Below are positions 1-5,711 of a stretch of 6,610 nucleotides of DNA, in pieces (the stretch's first letter is position 1; every line of letters starts with the position of its first letter). This DNA is from Verrucomicrobiota bacterium (lineage in GTDB: Bacteria > Verrucomicrobiota > Verrucomicrobiia > Limisphaerales > JAEYXS01): NCBI GenBank assembly GCA_021156225.1, contig JAJNBN010000422.1, positions 1 to 6,610 of the forward strand, read 5' to 3'. The translations under genes and the position numbers were made by a program. The notes under the pieces were generated by a model. That model was not told where the DNA came from, searched no databases, and was given only the letters and a program-made list of their open reading frames with translations.

Positions 1-310
1 CGGAGGCGCGCTCGCCGCTCCAGCCGTATTGACGCACCGTGATGCCCAGCTCCGGGGTGCAGACGGTGAGATACGTCTCCATCATGCGGGAATACATCTT
101 CTGCTCGGTGATGGAGTCACCGATGATGGCGAGCTTGTCGCCCTTCTTCAGTTGCACGGTGGTCGGCGCAGGAGGAGCCTGGAGGGCCTTGAATTTCTCG
201 AATTCAGGCGCGTTCGGCTTGACCTCGTACGATTGGGCAAAAGTCAGGGAAGCCGTGGTAAGCGCCAGGGCGCAGACGAAATTGCGGAGCAAATGGGAGC
301 GTGTGTTCAC
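1..310 (-). CDS. Secreted SGNH/GDSL hydrolase, N-terminal part (gene runs off the window start)
   Basis: Reading the minus strand from a GTG at 308-310 gives 103 codons with no stop up to the window edge. The first 25 residues form a signal peptide: a positive start (NTRSHLLR), a hydrophobic core (FVCALALTTASLTFA) and a likely cleavage after the Ala of TFA-Q, so the enzyme should be exported. After a Pro/Ala-rich linker comes KKGDKLAIIGDSITEQ (residues 55-70), the SGNH block I, with Ser66 as predicted nucleophile. GWSGER at 96-101 fits the block II glycine. The catalytic Asp-His pair lies outside the window. SGNH enzymes are usually esterases or lipases acting on acylated carbohydrates or lipids; the substrate cannot be told here. 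GTG is chosen because an in-frame TAA lies eight codons upstream with no other start between, and the signal peptide begins directly at it. There is no Shine-Dalgarno sequence. The domain call is firm, the substrate open. Confidence 0.85.
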   Translation of the reverse strand, partial: MNTRSHLLRNFVCALALTTASLTFAQSYEVKPNAPEFEKFKALQAPPAPTTVQLKKGDKLAIIGDSITEQKMYSRMMETYLTVCTPELGITVRQYGWSGERAS

Positions 311-358
311 GGGGAGATAATCGGCAGGGGTGGTTTATGGAGTCAAGCCAGCGTGCAA

Positions 359-658
359 CTACGCTTTGGCCAGCTTCTTGGCCACCAAACTGTTCAGGCT
401 TTCGCCGGAAGCCATGGCCTTCAGCACCAGCCGCTCATGTAATTCCGGGGCCACACGCACCATGAACTTGCCGCTGAAATCCTTGGATTGTTGGCTTTGG
501 GCAAAGGCGTCCCCTCTTTCTGCAAAATCTCCACCCATTCCTCAGCCACTTCGCACAACTCGCGATAGGCAACGACCGATGAAGCACTTGTCCTCCTGGC
601 TCCATTCGACGAACTTGGGGTAACCCGCCGCCAATCTTTTGATTTCAGCCTTCGTCAT
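359..658 (-). pseudogene. hicB: Decayed HicB-family antitoxin gene (internal deletion and frameshifts)
   Basis: From ATG at 656-658 the minus strand reads MTKAEIKRLAAGYPKFVEWS and continues QEDKCFIGRC, typical of the HicB N-terminal domain. It then hits TGA at 542-544 after 38 codons. The rest of the family sequence continues in another frame from about 570 (AYRELCEVAEEWVEILQKEG), then returns to the first frame near 484-486 as KDFSGKFMVRVAPELHERL, then VLKAMASGESLNSLVAKKLA and a TAG at 359-361. That last part is the ribbon-helix-helix region that binds DNA in intact HicB proteins. The glycine-rich segment expected after the CFIGRC residues is missing, so I infer a deletion of very roughly 45-50 bases near 569-571 plus a one-base loss near 484-486. 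HicB normally neutralises a HicA mRNA-cleaving toxin, but no hicA is visible on either side; some family members are orphans. A sequencing error could explain the single-base shift but not the larger gap. Confidence 0.82.
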
Positions 659-663
659 GCTAT

Positions 664-669
664 TCCTTT
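664..669 (-). promoter_or_regulatory. Ribosome binding site of the hicB relic
   Basis: On the minus strand AAAGGA lies five bases before the ATG of the decayed hicB gene. It supports 656-658 as the original start. It is the only convincing Shine-Dalgarno match before a gene start in this window, which sets the relic apart from its neighbours. Confidence 0.55.
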
Positions 670-730
670 ACCTGCAACTGTCACTGAATTGACTCTACTC
701 TAGATTATCGCATGGCGAAAAGGAACACGA

Positions 731-757
731 TTTAACCCTTTTAACGCCTTTAACGAA
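731..757. repeat. Three tandem 9-bp repeats, TTTAACNNN
   Basis: Three units lie head to tail: TTTAACCCT (731-739), TTTAACGCC (740-748) and TTTAACGAA (749-757). Six of nine bases are identical in all three. They sit in the 120-base divergent region between the hicB relic and the radical SAM gene, 21 bases before the latter's ATG, and overlap the possible -35 element. The spacing is less than one helical turn. An operator for a regulator of the radical SAM gene is possible, but so is a chance short repeat. The pattern is directly visible; the role is a guess. Confidence 0.5.
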
Positions 758-768
758 TCACCTATACT
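741..768 (+). promoter_or_regulatory. Possible sigma-70-like promoter for the radical SAM gene
   Basis: TATACT at 763-768 matches five of six bases of the TATAAT -10 consensus. TTAACG at 741-746, 16 bases upstream, matches four of six bases of TTGACA and lies within the 9-bp repeats. Transcription would begin near 775, only a few bases before the ATG at 779, implying a leaderless or nearly leaderless message; the gene indeed lacks a Shine-Dalgarno sequence. Promoter consensus in this phylum is poorly known, so this remains a candidate. Confidence 0.35.
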
Positions 769-778
769 CGGGCCACAG

Positions 779-1984
779 ATGTATCTGCGCTTTGCCAAAC
801 GCCTGCTGGTCGAGACCGATAAACGGCTGCTCCTGAAGCTCGCCTACAATTTCGGCTGGCGCGGCATGCGCTCCGTGCAGCTCTTCAAGCAGCGCATGAA
901 GCAGGGGGAATACTTCCCGCCCTTCCTCTACATCTCCGTGCTGAATAGCTGCAATCTCCGCTGCCAGGGCTGCTGGGTGGACGTCGCCGCGAAGCAGGAG
1001 AAAATTCCGGCGGAAGACCTGCACCGGCTCATCCGCGAAGCCAGTGCCGCGGGCAACAGCTTCTTCGGCATCCTTGGCGGTGAGCCCTTCATGTACAAGG
1101 GCCTGCTCGATATCCTCGCCGAGCACAAGGACTGTTACTTCCAGATCTTCACGAACGGCCAGCTCATCACCGATGAACTCGCCAAGCAGATGCGGCAGAT
1201 GGGGAATGTGACGCCGCTGGTGAGCATAGAGGGCAACGAGATCATCAGCGATGAACGGCGCGGTAAAGATCACGTCTTCACCCGTTCGATGGCCGGTTTA
1301 CAACGCTGCCTCGATAACAAGCTCATGACGGGCGTCTCGACGAGCTTGTGCCAGACGAATTTCAAAGACCTCCTGCGTGAGGAATGGTTGGACCGCCTCA
1401 TCGAGATGGGCGTGATGTATGCGTGGTATCACACGTATCGACCGGTGGGACCGAATCCGAACACGCAGCTCTGCCTCACGCCGGAGCAACAAGTGCAGAT
1501 CCGCCAGTTCGTGGTGGAGATGCGCGTGAAGAAACCCATCGTGCTGGTGGATGCCTACTATCAATACGATGGCCAGGCGCTCTGCCCCGCGGCCACGGGC
1601 ATCAGCCATCACATCAGCCCATGGGGCGGCATCGAGCCGTGCCCGATCATCCAGTTCGCCAAAGAGAACATCCGCGACAAACGGAACATCAAAGATGTCT
1701 TCGTGCAGTCAGATTACCTGCGCGACTTCCGCAACCTCGCCTCCCAGACCACGCGCGGCTGCATCGTGCTGGAACGTCCCGACCTCGTAAAATCCTTCGT
1801 GGAAAAGCACAAAGCCCCTGACGGCACCGCGCGCCAGACCTCACTGGCCGAACTCGCCGCCATGCAACCACGCCCCTCGCAATACCGTCCGGGCACGGAA
1901 GTGCCGGAGAAGAGCTGGGCGTACAAATTCGCGAAGAAGCATTTCTTCCATGATTTCGGGGCGTATAAGAATTTGAAGGGTTAA
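779..1984 (+). CDS. Radical SAM protein with SPASM-like C-terminal cysteines, function unknown
   Basis: The 401-residue protein has the radical SAM signature CNLRCQGC, with Cys58, Cys62 and Cys65 (CxxxCxxC) ligating the [4Fe-4S] cluster that cleaves S-adenosylmethionine. GILGGEPF at 97-104 is the SAM-binding GGE motif. VSIEGNEIISDERRG near 148-162 follows the usual later core strand. Further cysteines at 269 (ALCP), 288 (PWGGIEPCP) and 328 (RGC) resemble the auxiliary-cluster region of SPASM or twitch proteins, though I cannot assign a complete set. It has no signal peptide and should be cytosolic. A basic N-terminal stretch precedes the core. SPASM proteins often modify peptides or mature enzymes, but no precursor peptide or partner enzyme is adjacent. 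The uracil-DNA glycosylase gene starts 38 bases downstream on the same strand, so they may be cotranscribed, with no obvious functional link. The ATG has no Shine-Dalgarno sequence. The superfamily call is secure, the reaction unknown. Confidence 0.9.
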   Translation: MYLRFAKRLLVETDKRLLLKLAYNFGWRGMRSVQLFKQRMKQGEYFPPFLYISVLNSCNLRCQGCWVDVAAKQEKIPAEDLHRLIREASAAGNSFFGILGGEPFMYKGLLDILAEHKDCYFQIFTNGQLITDELAKQMRQMGNVTPLVSIEGNEIISDERRGKDHVFTRSMAGLQRCLDNKLMTGVSTSLCQTNFKDLLREEWLDRLIEMGVMYAWYHTYRPVGPNPNTQLCLTPEQQVQIRQFVVEMRVKKPIVLVDAYYQYDGQALCPAATGISHHISPWGGIEPCPIIQFAKENIRDKRNIKDVFVQSDYLRDFRNLASQTTRGCIVLERPDLVKSFVEKHKAPDGTARQTSLAELAAMQPRPSQYRPGTEVPEKSWAYKFAKKHFFHDFGAYKNLKG

Positions 1985-2022
1985 AGGCGGTTAGAAAAGC
2001 GCCCGTTATTATCTGTCTCTTC

Positions 2023-2751
2023 ATGTCCAAAACATCTGATGCCCTGATTTCTGCTGCAGCGGATTTGCGTGACGCAGTCAATCGCCTGTCTTTCGCAGCC
2101 CCCATCTCGCATGTCTACAATCCACTCGATTACGCGTGGGGACCGCATGCCACGTATCTGAAACGATTCGGAGCGACGAAGAAACGGGTCATCTTGCTGG
2201 GTATGAATCCGGGGCCTTTCGGAATGGCGCAGATCGGGATTCCGTTTGGCGAGATCGCGGCCGCGCGGGATTGGATGGGGATCAATGAACCGGTCGGCAA
2301 ACCGGAGAAGGAAAGTCCCAAGCGGCCGATCGAGGGGTTTGCCTGTCCGCGTTCGGAAGTGAGTGGGCGGCGGCTGTGGGGTTTGTTCGCCCAACGCTTC
2401 GGCACGGCGGAGAAGTTTTTTGCGGAACATTTCGTCGCGAACTATTGTCCGCTCGCGTTTCTCGAAGATGGCTCGCGGAATATCACGCCGGATAAGTTGC
2501 CGTCCGCAGAGGCGTCTCTACTCTACGCCGCGTGTGATTCTCACCTCGCGCGCCTCGTGCAGATACTGCAGCCTGAATGGCTCATCGGCATCGGCGGATT
2601 TGCGGAGGAACGGGCGCTCAGTATCGCCGAGAAGCATCCAGTGAAAGTCGGCCGTGTCCTTCATCCCAGCCCGGCCAGCCCGGCGGCGAACAAAGATTGG
2701 TCCGGCAGTGCGACAAGAAGTCTGGTGAAACTAGGTATTTGGCCTGCCTGA
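2023..2751 (+). CDS. smug1: SMUG1-family uracil-DNA glycosylase
   Basis: The 242-residue product belongs to uracil-DNA glycosylase family 3, which removes uracil and some oxidised pyrimidines such as 5-hydroxymethyluracil from DNA to start base excision repair. Motif 1, GMNPGPFGMAQ at 60-70, carries Asn62, matching the catalytic Asn of human SMUG1. Motif 2, HPSPASPAANK at 214-224, carries the conserved His214. FVANYCPLAF at 137-146 contains Asn140, which aligns with the uracil-reading Asn of the family. NPLDYAWGPH near 33-42, IGIPFGE at 71-77, and the PKRPI and SEVSG segments at 99-115 also follow the human protein closely. The length is slightly below the 270 residues of human SMUG1, and all core blocks are present, so it should be active. 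The family is widespread in animals but patchy in bacteria. The upstream neighbour is the radical SAM gene, 38 bases away. The ATG lacks a Shine-Dalgarno sequence. Activity on particular bases is inferred from the family. Confidence 0.93.
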   Translation: MSKTSDALISAAADLRDAVNRLSFAAPISHVYNPLDYAWGPHATYLKRFGATKKRVILLGMNPGPFGMAQIGIPFGEIAAARDWMGINEPVGKPEKESPKRPIEGFACPRSEVSGRRLWGLFAQRFGTAEKFFAEHFVANYCPLAFLEDGSRNITPDKLPSAEASLLYAACDSHLARLVQILQPEWLIGIGGFAEERALSIAEKHPVKVGRVLHPSPASPAANKDWSGSATRSLVKLGIWPA

Positions 2752-2817
2752 TAGGAGCGCGGAACTCAGTCACGCTCTGCCTCCGTGTATTCTGAGCATT
2801 CAGTTGGTTTATTCCCC

Positions 2818-2837
2818 ATCTGCGTCCATCTGCGGTT
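2818..2837. repeat. Intergenic ATCTGCG repeat with 10-bp period
   Basis: ATCTGCG occurs twice with a 10-bp period (2818-2824 and 2828-2834) and is followed by GTTAAA. A related but degenerate stretch, CTCTGCCTCCGTG, lies upstream at about 2775-2787. From memory, such CTCTGCG/ATCTGCG elements ending in GGTTAA recur between genes in Verrucomicrobiota and some other phyla. They have no settled function that I know of. It lies in the 149-base spacer before lutA, which holds no gene. Confidence 0.5.
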
Positions 2838-2859
2838 AAACTTTTGCCTTTTCCCACAG

Positions 2860-2888
2860 TTGACCCATCCGCCTTCCCATACCATTCT
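2860..2888 (+). promoter_or_regulatory. Weak candidate promoter of the lut operon
   Basis: TTGACC at 2860-2865 matches five of six bases of the -35 consensus. The hexamer 17 bases downstream, CATTCT at 2883-2888, matches only three of six bases of TATAAT. Transcription would start about 2895, leaving a leader of a few bases before the lutA ATG at 2901. An operon promoter is expected in this spacer, but this exact assignment is weak. I see no clear palindromic GntR- or LutR-type operator. Confidence 0.25.
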
Positions 2889-2900
2889 AACCGCGTTTCT

Positions 2901-3617
2901 ATGACTGTGACTTTGTTTGTGCCTTGTTTCGTGGATGCGTTGTTCCCGCAAGTCGGGATCAACATGGTCCACATCCTCGAAAAGCTCGGCCATCGCGTGG
3001 AATGCCCGGAGGAGATCGCCTGCTGCGGCCAGCCCGCTTTCAACTCCGGATATTGGGATGAAGCACGTTGCGTCGCGGAACCTGTGCTCAAGCGCTTGAA
3101 AGATTCGGAAGCCGTCGTCATCGCCTCCGGTTCCTGCGGTGCGATGCTGAAGGTCTTTTACCCCCAACTTTTCGCGGACAAGCCCGAAGCCCACGCTGCG
3201 CATGAACTTTCCGGCAAAGTCTGGGAATTCTCCGACTTCCTCGTGAAGAAGCTCGGCGTCACGGATCTCGGCGCGAAGTTCCCGGCGAAGGTCACCTTTC
3301 ACGATGGCTGCCATGGTTTGCGTGAACTGGGCATCAAGTCCTCGCCGCGCAAGTTGCTGGAGAAGGTTCAGGGCCTGGAACTCATCGAGATGCAGGATGC
3401 GGAGACATGCTGCGGCTTCGGTGGCACCTTCGCGGCGAAGTTTCCGATGATCTCAACCGCGATGGGTGAGGTGAAGTGCGCCAGCGCGAAGGATACGGGT
3501 GCGGATTACATCGTTTCCAACGATTCCAGTTGCCTCATGCATGTGCAAGGGCTGCTGAGTCGCGAAGGTCACAAGCTCAAGACTCTCCATCTGGCGGAGA
3601 TCCTCGGAAACCAATAG
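2901..3617 (+). CDS. lutA: L-lactate utilization protein LutA (Fe-S oxidoreductase with two cysteine-rich domains)
   Basis: LutA works with LutB and LutC in the cytosolic oxidation of L-lactate to pyruvate. The 238 residues carry two cysteine-rich (CCG) domains of the type found in GlpC, HdrB and glycolate oxidase GlcF. The first has Cys9 (LFVPCFVD), Cys41-Cys42-Gly (EIACCGQPAFNSGYW) and Cys79 (SGSCGAM). The second has Cys137 (FHDGCHGL), Cys170-Cys171-Gly (AETCCGFGGTF) and Cys211 (SSCLMH). These domains bind Fe-S clusters in related enzymes. The ATG at 2901 is preferred over an upstream in-frame TTG at 2844 because the protein then begins MTVTLFVPCFVD, as LutA proteins do, and has the same length as Bacillus subtilis LutA. 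It is the first gene of the operon; the methyltransferase ATG follows three bases after its TAG. There is no Shine-Dalgarno sequence before the start. Identity is clear from sequence and from the lutB and lutC genes downstream. Confidence 0.95.
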   Translation: MTVTLFVPCFVDALFPQVGINMVHILEKLGHRVECPEEIACCGQPAFNSGYWDEARCVAEPVLKRLKDSEAVVIASGSCGAMLKVFYPQLFADKPEAHAAHELSGKVWEFSDFLVKKLGVTDLGAKFPAKVTFHDGCHGLRELGIKSSPRKLLEKVQGLELIEMQDAETCCGFGGTFAAKFPMISTAMGEVKCASAKDTGADYIVSNDSSCLMHVQGLLSREGHKLKTLHLAEILGNQ

Positions 3618-3620
3618 CGC

Positions 3621-4283
3621 ATGGATACGATTTCAAAGAATCCTTTGGACCCGGTCAGCGAACAACTCGCGTATTACTGCGCGCGGGCGAGCGAGTACGA
3701 TGAGTGGTGGTTCCGGTTGGGCCGTTACGATAAGGGTGAGACGAAGAATTCGGAATGGTTCAATGAAGGGGCCATCGTATCCGCTGCCTTGGAGGCTTTT
3801 CAACCAACCGGGAAAGTGCTGGAACTCGCTGGGGGCACCGGCATCTGGAGTGAGCAATTGCTGCCCCATGTTGAGCATCTGACCGTAGTGGATGGTTCCA
3901 CAGAAATGCTCCTGCTGAACGCTGCGCGCCTCCACGCCACGAACGTCACGCATACCGCCGCGAATATCTTTGAGTGGCAGCCGACAGACCAGTTCGATGC
4001 GATCTTCTTCGGCTTCTGGCTCTCGCATGTACCACCGGAGAAGTTCGATGCGTTCTGGGAACTGGTGCGCAAGAGTTTGAAACCCGGCGGACGGTTTTTC
4101 TTTGAAGATTCCACCACGCACATCCGTCGCCTGAATGACGGTCGGACCTTCCAGATCTACAAGGTGTTCTATGATGTGGATGATCTGACGGCGCGTTTGC
4201 AACAAAAAGGCTGGTATGTGGACATCCGCGAAACACCGAATTATTTCATCTACGGCTCGGGTTCACTCGCGCAACCCGCTTAA
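3621..4283 (+). CDS. Class I SAM-dependent methyltransferase embedded in the lut operon
   Basis: The 220-residue protein has a Rossmann-type methyltransferase fold. VLELAGGTGIW at 66-76 is motif I, the S-adenosylmethionine-binding glycine loop. Asp91 (LTVVDGSTEM) is the acidic residue at the end of strand 2 that usually contacts the ribose. FDAIFFGFWLSHVP at 125-138 is the motif IV region, and LKPGGRFFFED at 153-163 is the typical later loop and strand. The N-terminal stretch YYCARASEYDEWWFRLGRY near 18-36 is aromatic-rich and probably caps the active site. There is no signal or membrane segment, so it should be cytosolic. The gene starts three bases after lutA and ends three bases before lutB, so all are almost certainly on one transcript. 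It is not part of the known LutABC enzyme. The substrate is not evident; a small molecule is more likely than DNA or RNA because no nucleic-acid-binding extension is seen. Fold secure, role unknown. Confidence 0.9.
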   Translation: MDTISKNPLDPVSEQLAYYCARASEYDEWWFRLGRYDKGETKNSEWFNEGAIVSAALEAFQPTGKVLELAGGTGIWSEQLLPHVEHLTVVDGSTEMLLLNAARLHATNVTHTAANIFEWQPTDQFDAIFFGFWLSHVPPEKFDAFWELVRKSLKPGGRFFFEDSTTHIRRLNDGRTFQIYKVFYDVDDLTARLQQKGWYVDIRETPNYFIYGSGSLAQPA

Positions 4284-4286
4284 ACC

Positions 4287-5699
4287 ATGAGCAGCGAATC
4301 CCAGGAATTTCTTCAGCAGGCCGAGGTCATCACGAAAGACCTGCGCCATCGCGGCCTCATCCAGACGGCGCTGCGTAAATACGAAGTGGCGCGCGACAAG
4401 CGGAAGTCCGCCTTTGGCGACTGGCAATCCTCCCGCCAGGCCGCTGCCGAGACGAAGTGGGAAGCCATCAATCATCTCGACAAGTATCTCACGGAATTCG
4501 CCGACAAGCTCGAAGCACGCGGCACGAAGGTGCACTGGTGCTCCACGCCGGATCAGGCGCGGGACATCATCGTGAAGATCATCGCGGACAAGAAGGCGCG
4601 TTGCGTCATCAAGTCCAAGGCGATGACCGCCGAAGAGATCCATCTGAACGCCGCGATGGAAAAGGCGGGTTTCGAAGTGGTGGAGAGCGATCTCGGAGAA
4701 TACATCGTGCAGCTCCGCAAAGAGCCGCCCTATCACATCGTGTTTCCCGCGATGCACCTCACGCGTGATGACATCAGTGATCTCTTCCAGAAAGAACTCG
4801 GCAGCGCGCCCACACGTGAACCCGAAGAGCTCACGATGATAGCCCGCCGGGCCTTACGGAAGAAATACATCCAGGCGGATGTCGGCATCACGGGCGCGAA
4901 CTTCGCCATCGCCGAGACCGGCATGATCTCACTCACGGAGAATGAGGGGAATGCGCGCCTCACTGCCGCGCTGCCCAAGACGATGATTACGCTGCTGGGC
5001 ATTGAGAAGATTTTGCCGAAGATGGAAGACCTCGCGCTCTTCCTACCCATGCTCGCGACGGCTGGCGCAGGTCAGACCGTGACCGGCTATAACACGCTCT
5101 ACGGCGGTCCCAAGCAACCAGGTGAAGTCGATGGCCCTGAGGAATGGCACGTTGTCTTGCTGGATAACCAGCGCAGCATCCTGCTCGCTGATCCAGAGCA
5201 ACGTGATTCGCTCCACTGCATCCGCTGCGGTGCATGCCTGAATGTCTGCCCCATTTTCCGCAATGTCGGTGGCCATACCTACGGCACGACTTACAGCGGC
5301 CCGATCGGCAGTGTCATCACGCCGCATCTGCGCGGCTTGCAGAGCTGGAAACATCTCAGCAGTTCTTCATCGCTCTGCGGTGCGTGCACGGAGACGTGTC
5401 CGGTGAAGATCGATCTGCATCACCACCTTCTGCAGAACCGCCGCAACGCCAGCCAGGAAGAACCCAACGCCATGGAGCAAACGGCTTACAAAGCGTTTGG
5501 CTTCGTAGCAAACCGTCCCGGCATGTGGCAGGTGGGCAAGGAACTCGCCCGCATGTTCCAGCCGCTGCACAAATTCGTGCTCGGCACAAAGCTTGATCCG
5601 GCTCGTGCCTGGACCGCTACTCGAGACGTCCAGCCGGTGGCCAAAGAGAGTTTCAAAGAGTGGTGGCAGAAGCATAAGGCCGAGAAGCAGGCAAAGTAA
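4287..5699 (+). CDS. lutB: L-lactate utilization protein LutB (LUD domain plus ferredoxin-type Fe-S protein)
   Basis: This 470-residue protein is the large Fe-S subunit of the LutABC lactate-oxidising system and probably passes electrons from lactate oxidation onward. Residues from about 70 to 295 form the LUD domain, including VGITGANFAIAETGMISLTE at 199-218 and YNTLYGGPKQPGEVDGPEEW at 268-287, both hallmarks of LutB/LldF. The ferredoxin-like part follows: CIRCGACLNVCP at 311-322 (Cys311, 314, 317, 321) and LCGACTETCPVKIDLHH at 363-379 (Cys364, 367, 371). The three-cysteine second motif is normal for LutB. The last 70 residues, up to FKEWWQKHK, correspond to the usual LutB C-terminal extension. 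Length agrees with characterised LutB proteins. The ATG lies three bases after the methyltransferase stop and has no Shine-Dalgarno sequence, so translation probably depends on coupling. lutC begins 11 bases after its stop codon. All expected motifs are intact. Confidence 0.95.
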   Translation: MSSESQEFLQQAEVITKDLRHRGLIQTALRKYEVARDKRKSAFGDWQSSRQAAAETKWEAINHLDKYLTEFADKLEARGTKVHWCSTPDQARDIIVKIIADKKARCVIKSKAMTAEEIHLNAAMEKAGFEVVESDLGEYIVQLRKEPPYHIVFPAMHLTRDDISDLFQKELGSAPTREPEELTMIARRALRKKYIQADVGITGANFAIAETGMISLTENEGNARLTAALPKTMITLLGIEKILPKMEDLALFLPMLATAGAGQTVTGYNTLYGGPKQPGEVDGPEEWHVVLLDNQRSILLADPEQRDSLHCIRCGACLNVCPIFRNVGGHTYGTTYSGPIGSVITPHLRGLQSWKHLSSSSSLCGACTETCPVKIDLHHHLLQNRRNASQEEPNAMEQTAYKAFGFVANRPGMWQVGKELARMFQPLHKFVLGTKLDPARAWTATRDVQPVAKESFKEWWQKHKAEKQAK

Positions 5700-5711
5700 T
5701 CTCTGACGAAC

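Noticed and set aside
29..442. Plus-strand open frame over the SGNH hydrolase and hicB relic
   Set aside because: The minus strand carries recognisable protein motifs in both parts; this frame crosses two unrelated genes and shows no family features.
689..717. TTGACT at 689-694 as a plus-strand -35 element
   Set aside because: No acceptable -10 hexamer follows at 16-18 bases; TATACT further downstream is a better anchor.
758..1273. Long open frame on the minus strand opposite the radical SAM gene (171 codons)
   Set aside because: It lies wholly or nearly wholly over a secure plus-strand gene, has no recognisable motif, and such antisense frames are common in GC-rich coding DNA.
1985..2022. 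GGCG/CGCC inverted repeat as terminator after the radical SAM gene
   Set aside because: The stem is only four base pairs with a ten-base loop and no T run, and the next gene follows on the same strand.
2844..2900. Extended N-terminus of LutA from a TTG at 2844
   Set aside because: The added 19 residues are not seen in LutA proteins and overlap likely promoter DNA; the ATG at 2901 gives the standard start and length.
5219..5409. Three-cysteine second Fe-S motif in LutB as a lost ligand
   Set aside because: LutB proteins normally have three cysteines in the second motif, so it is not a defect.
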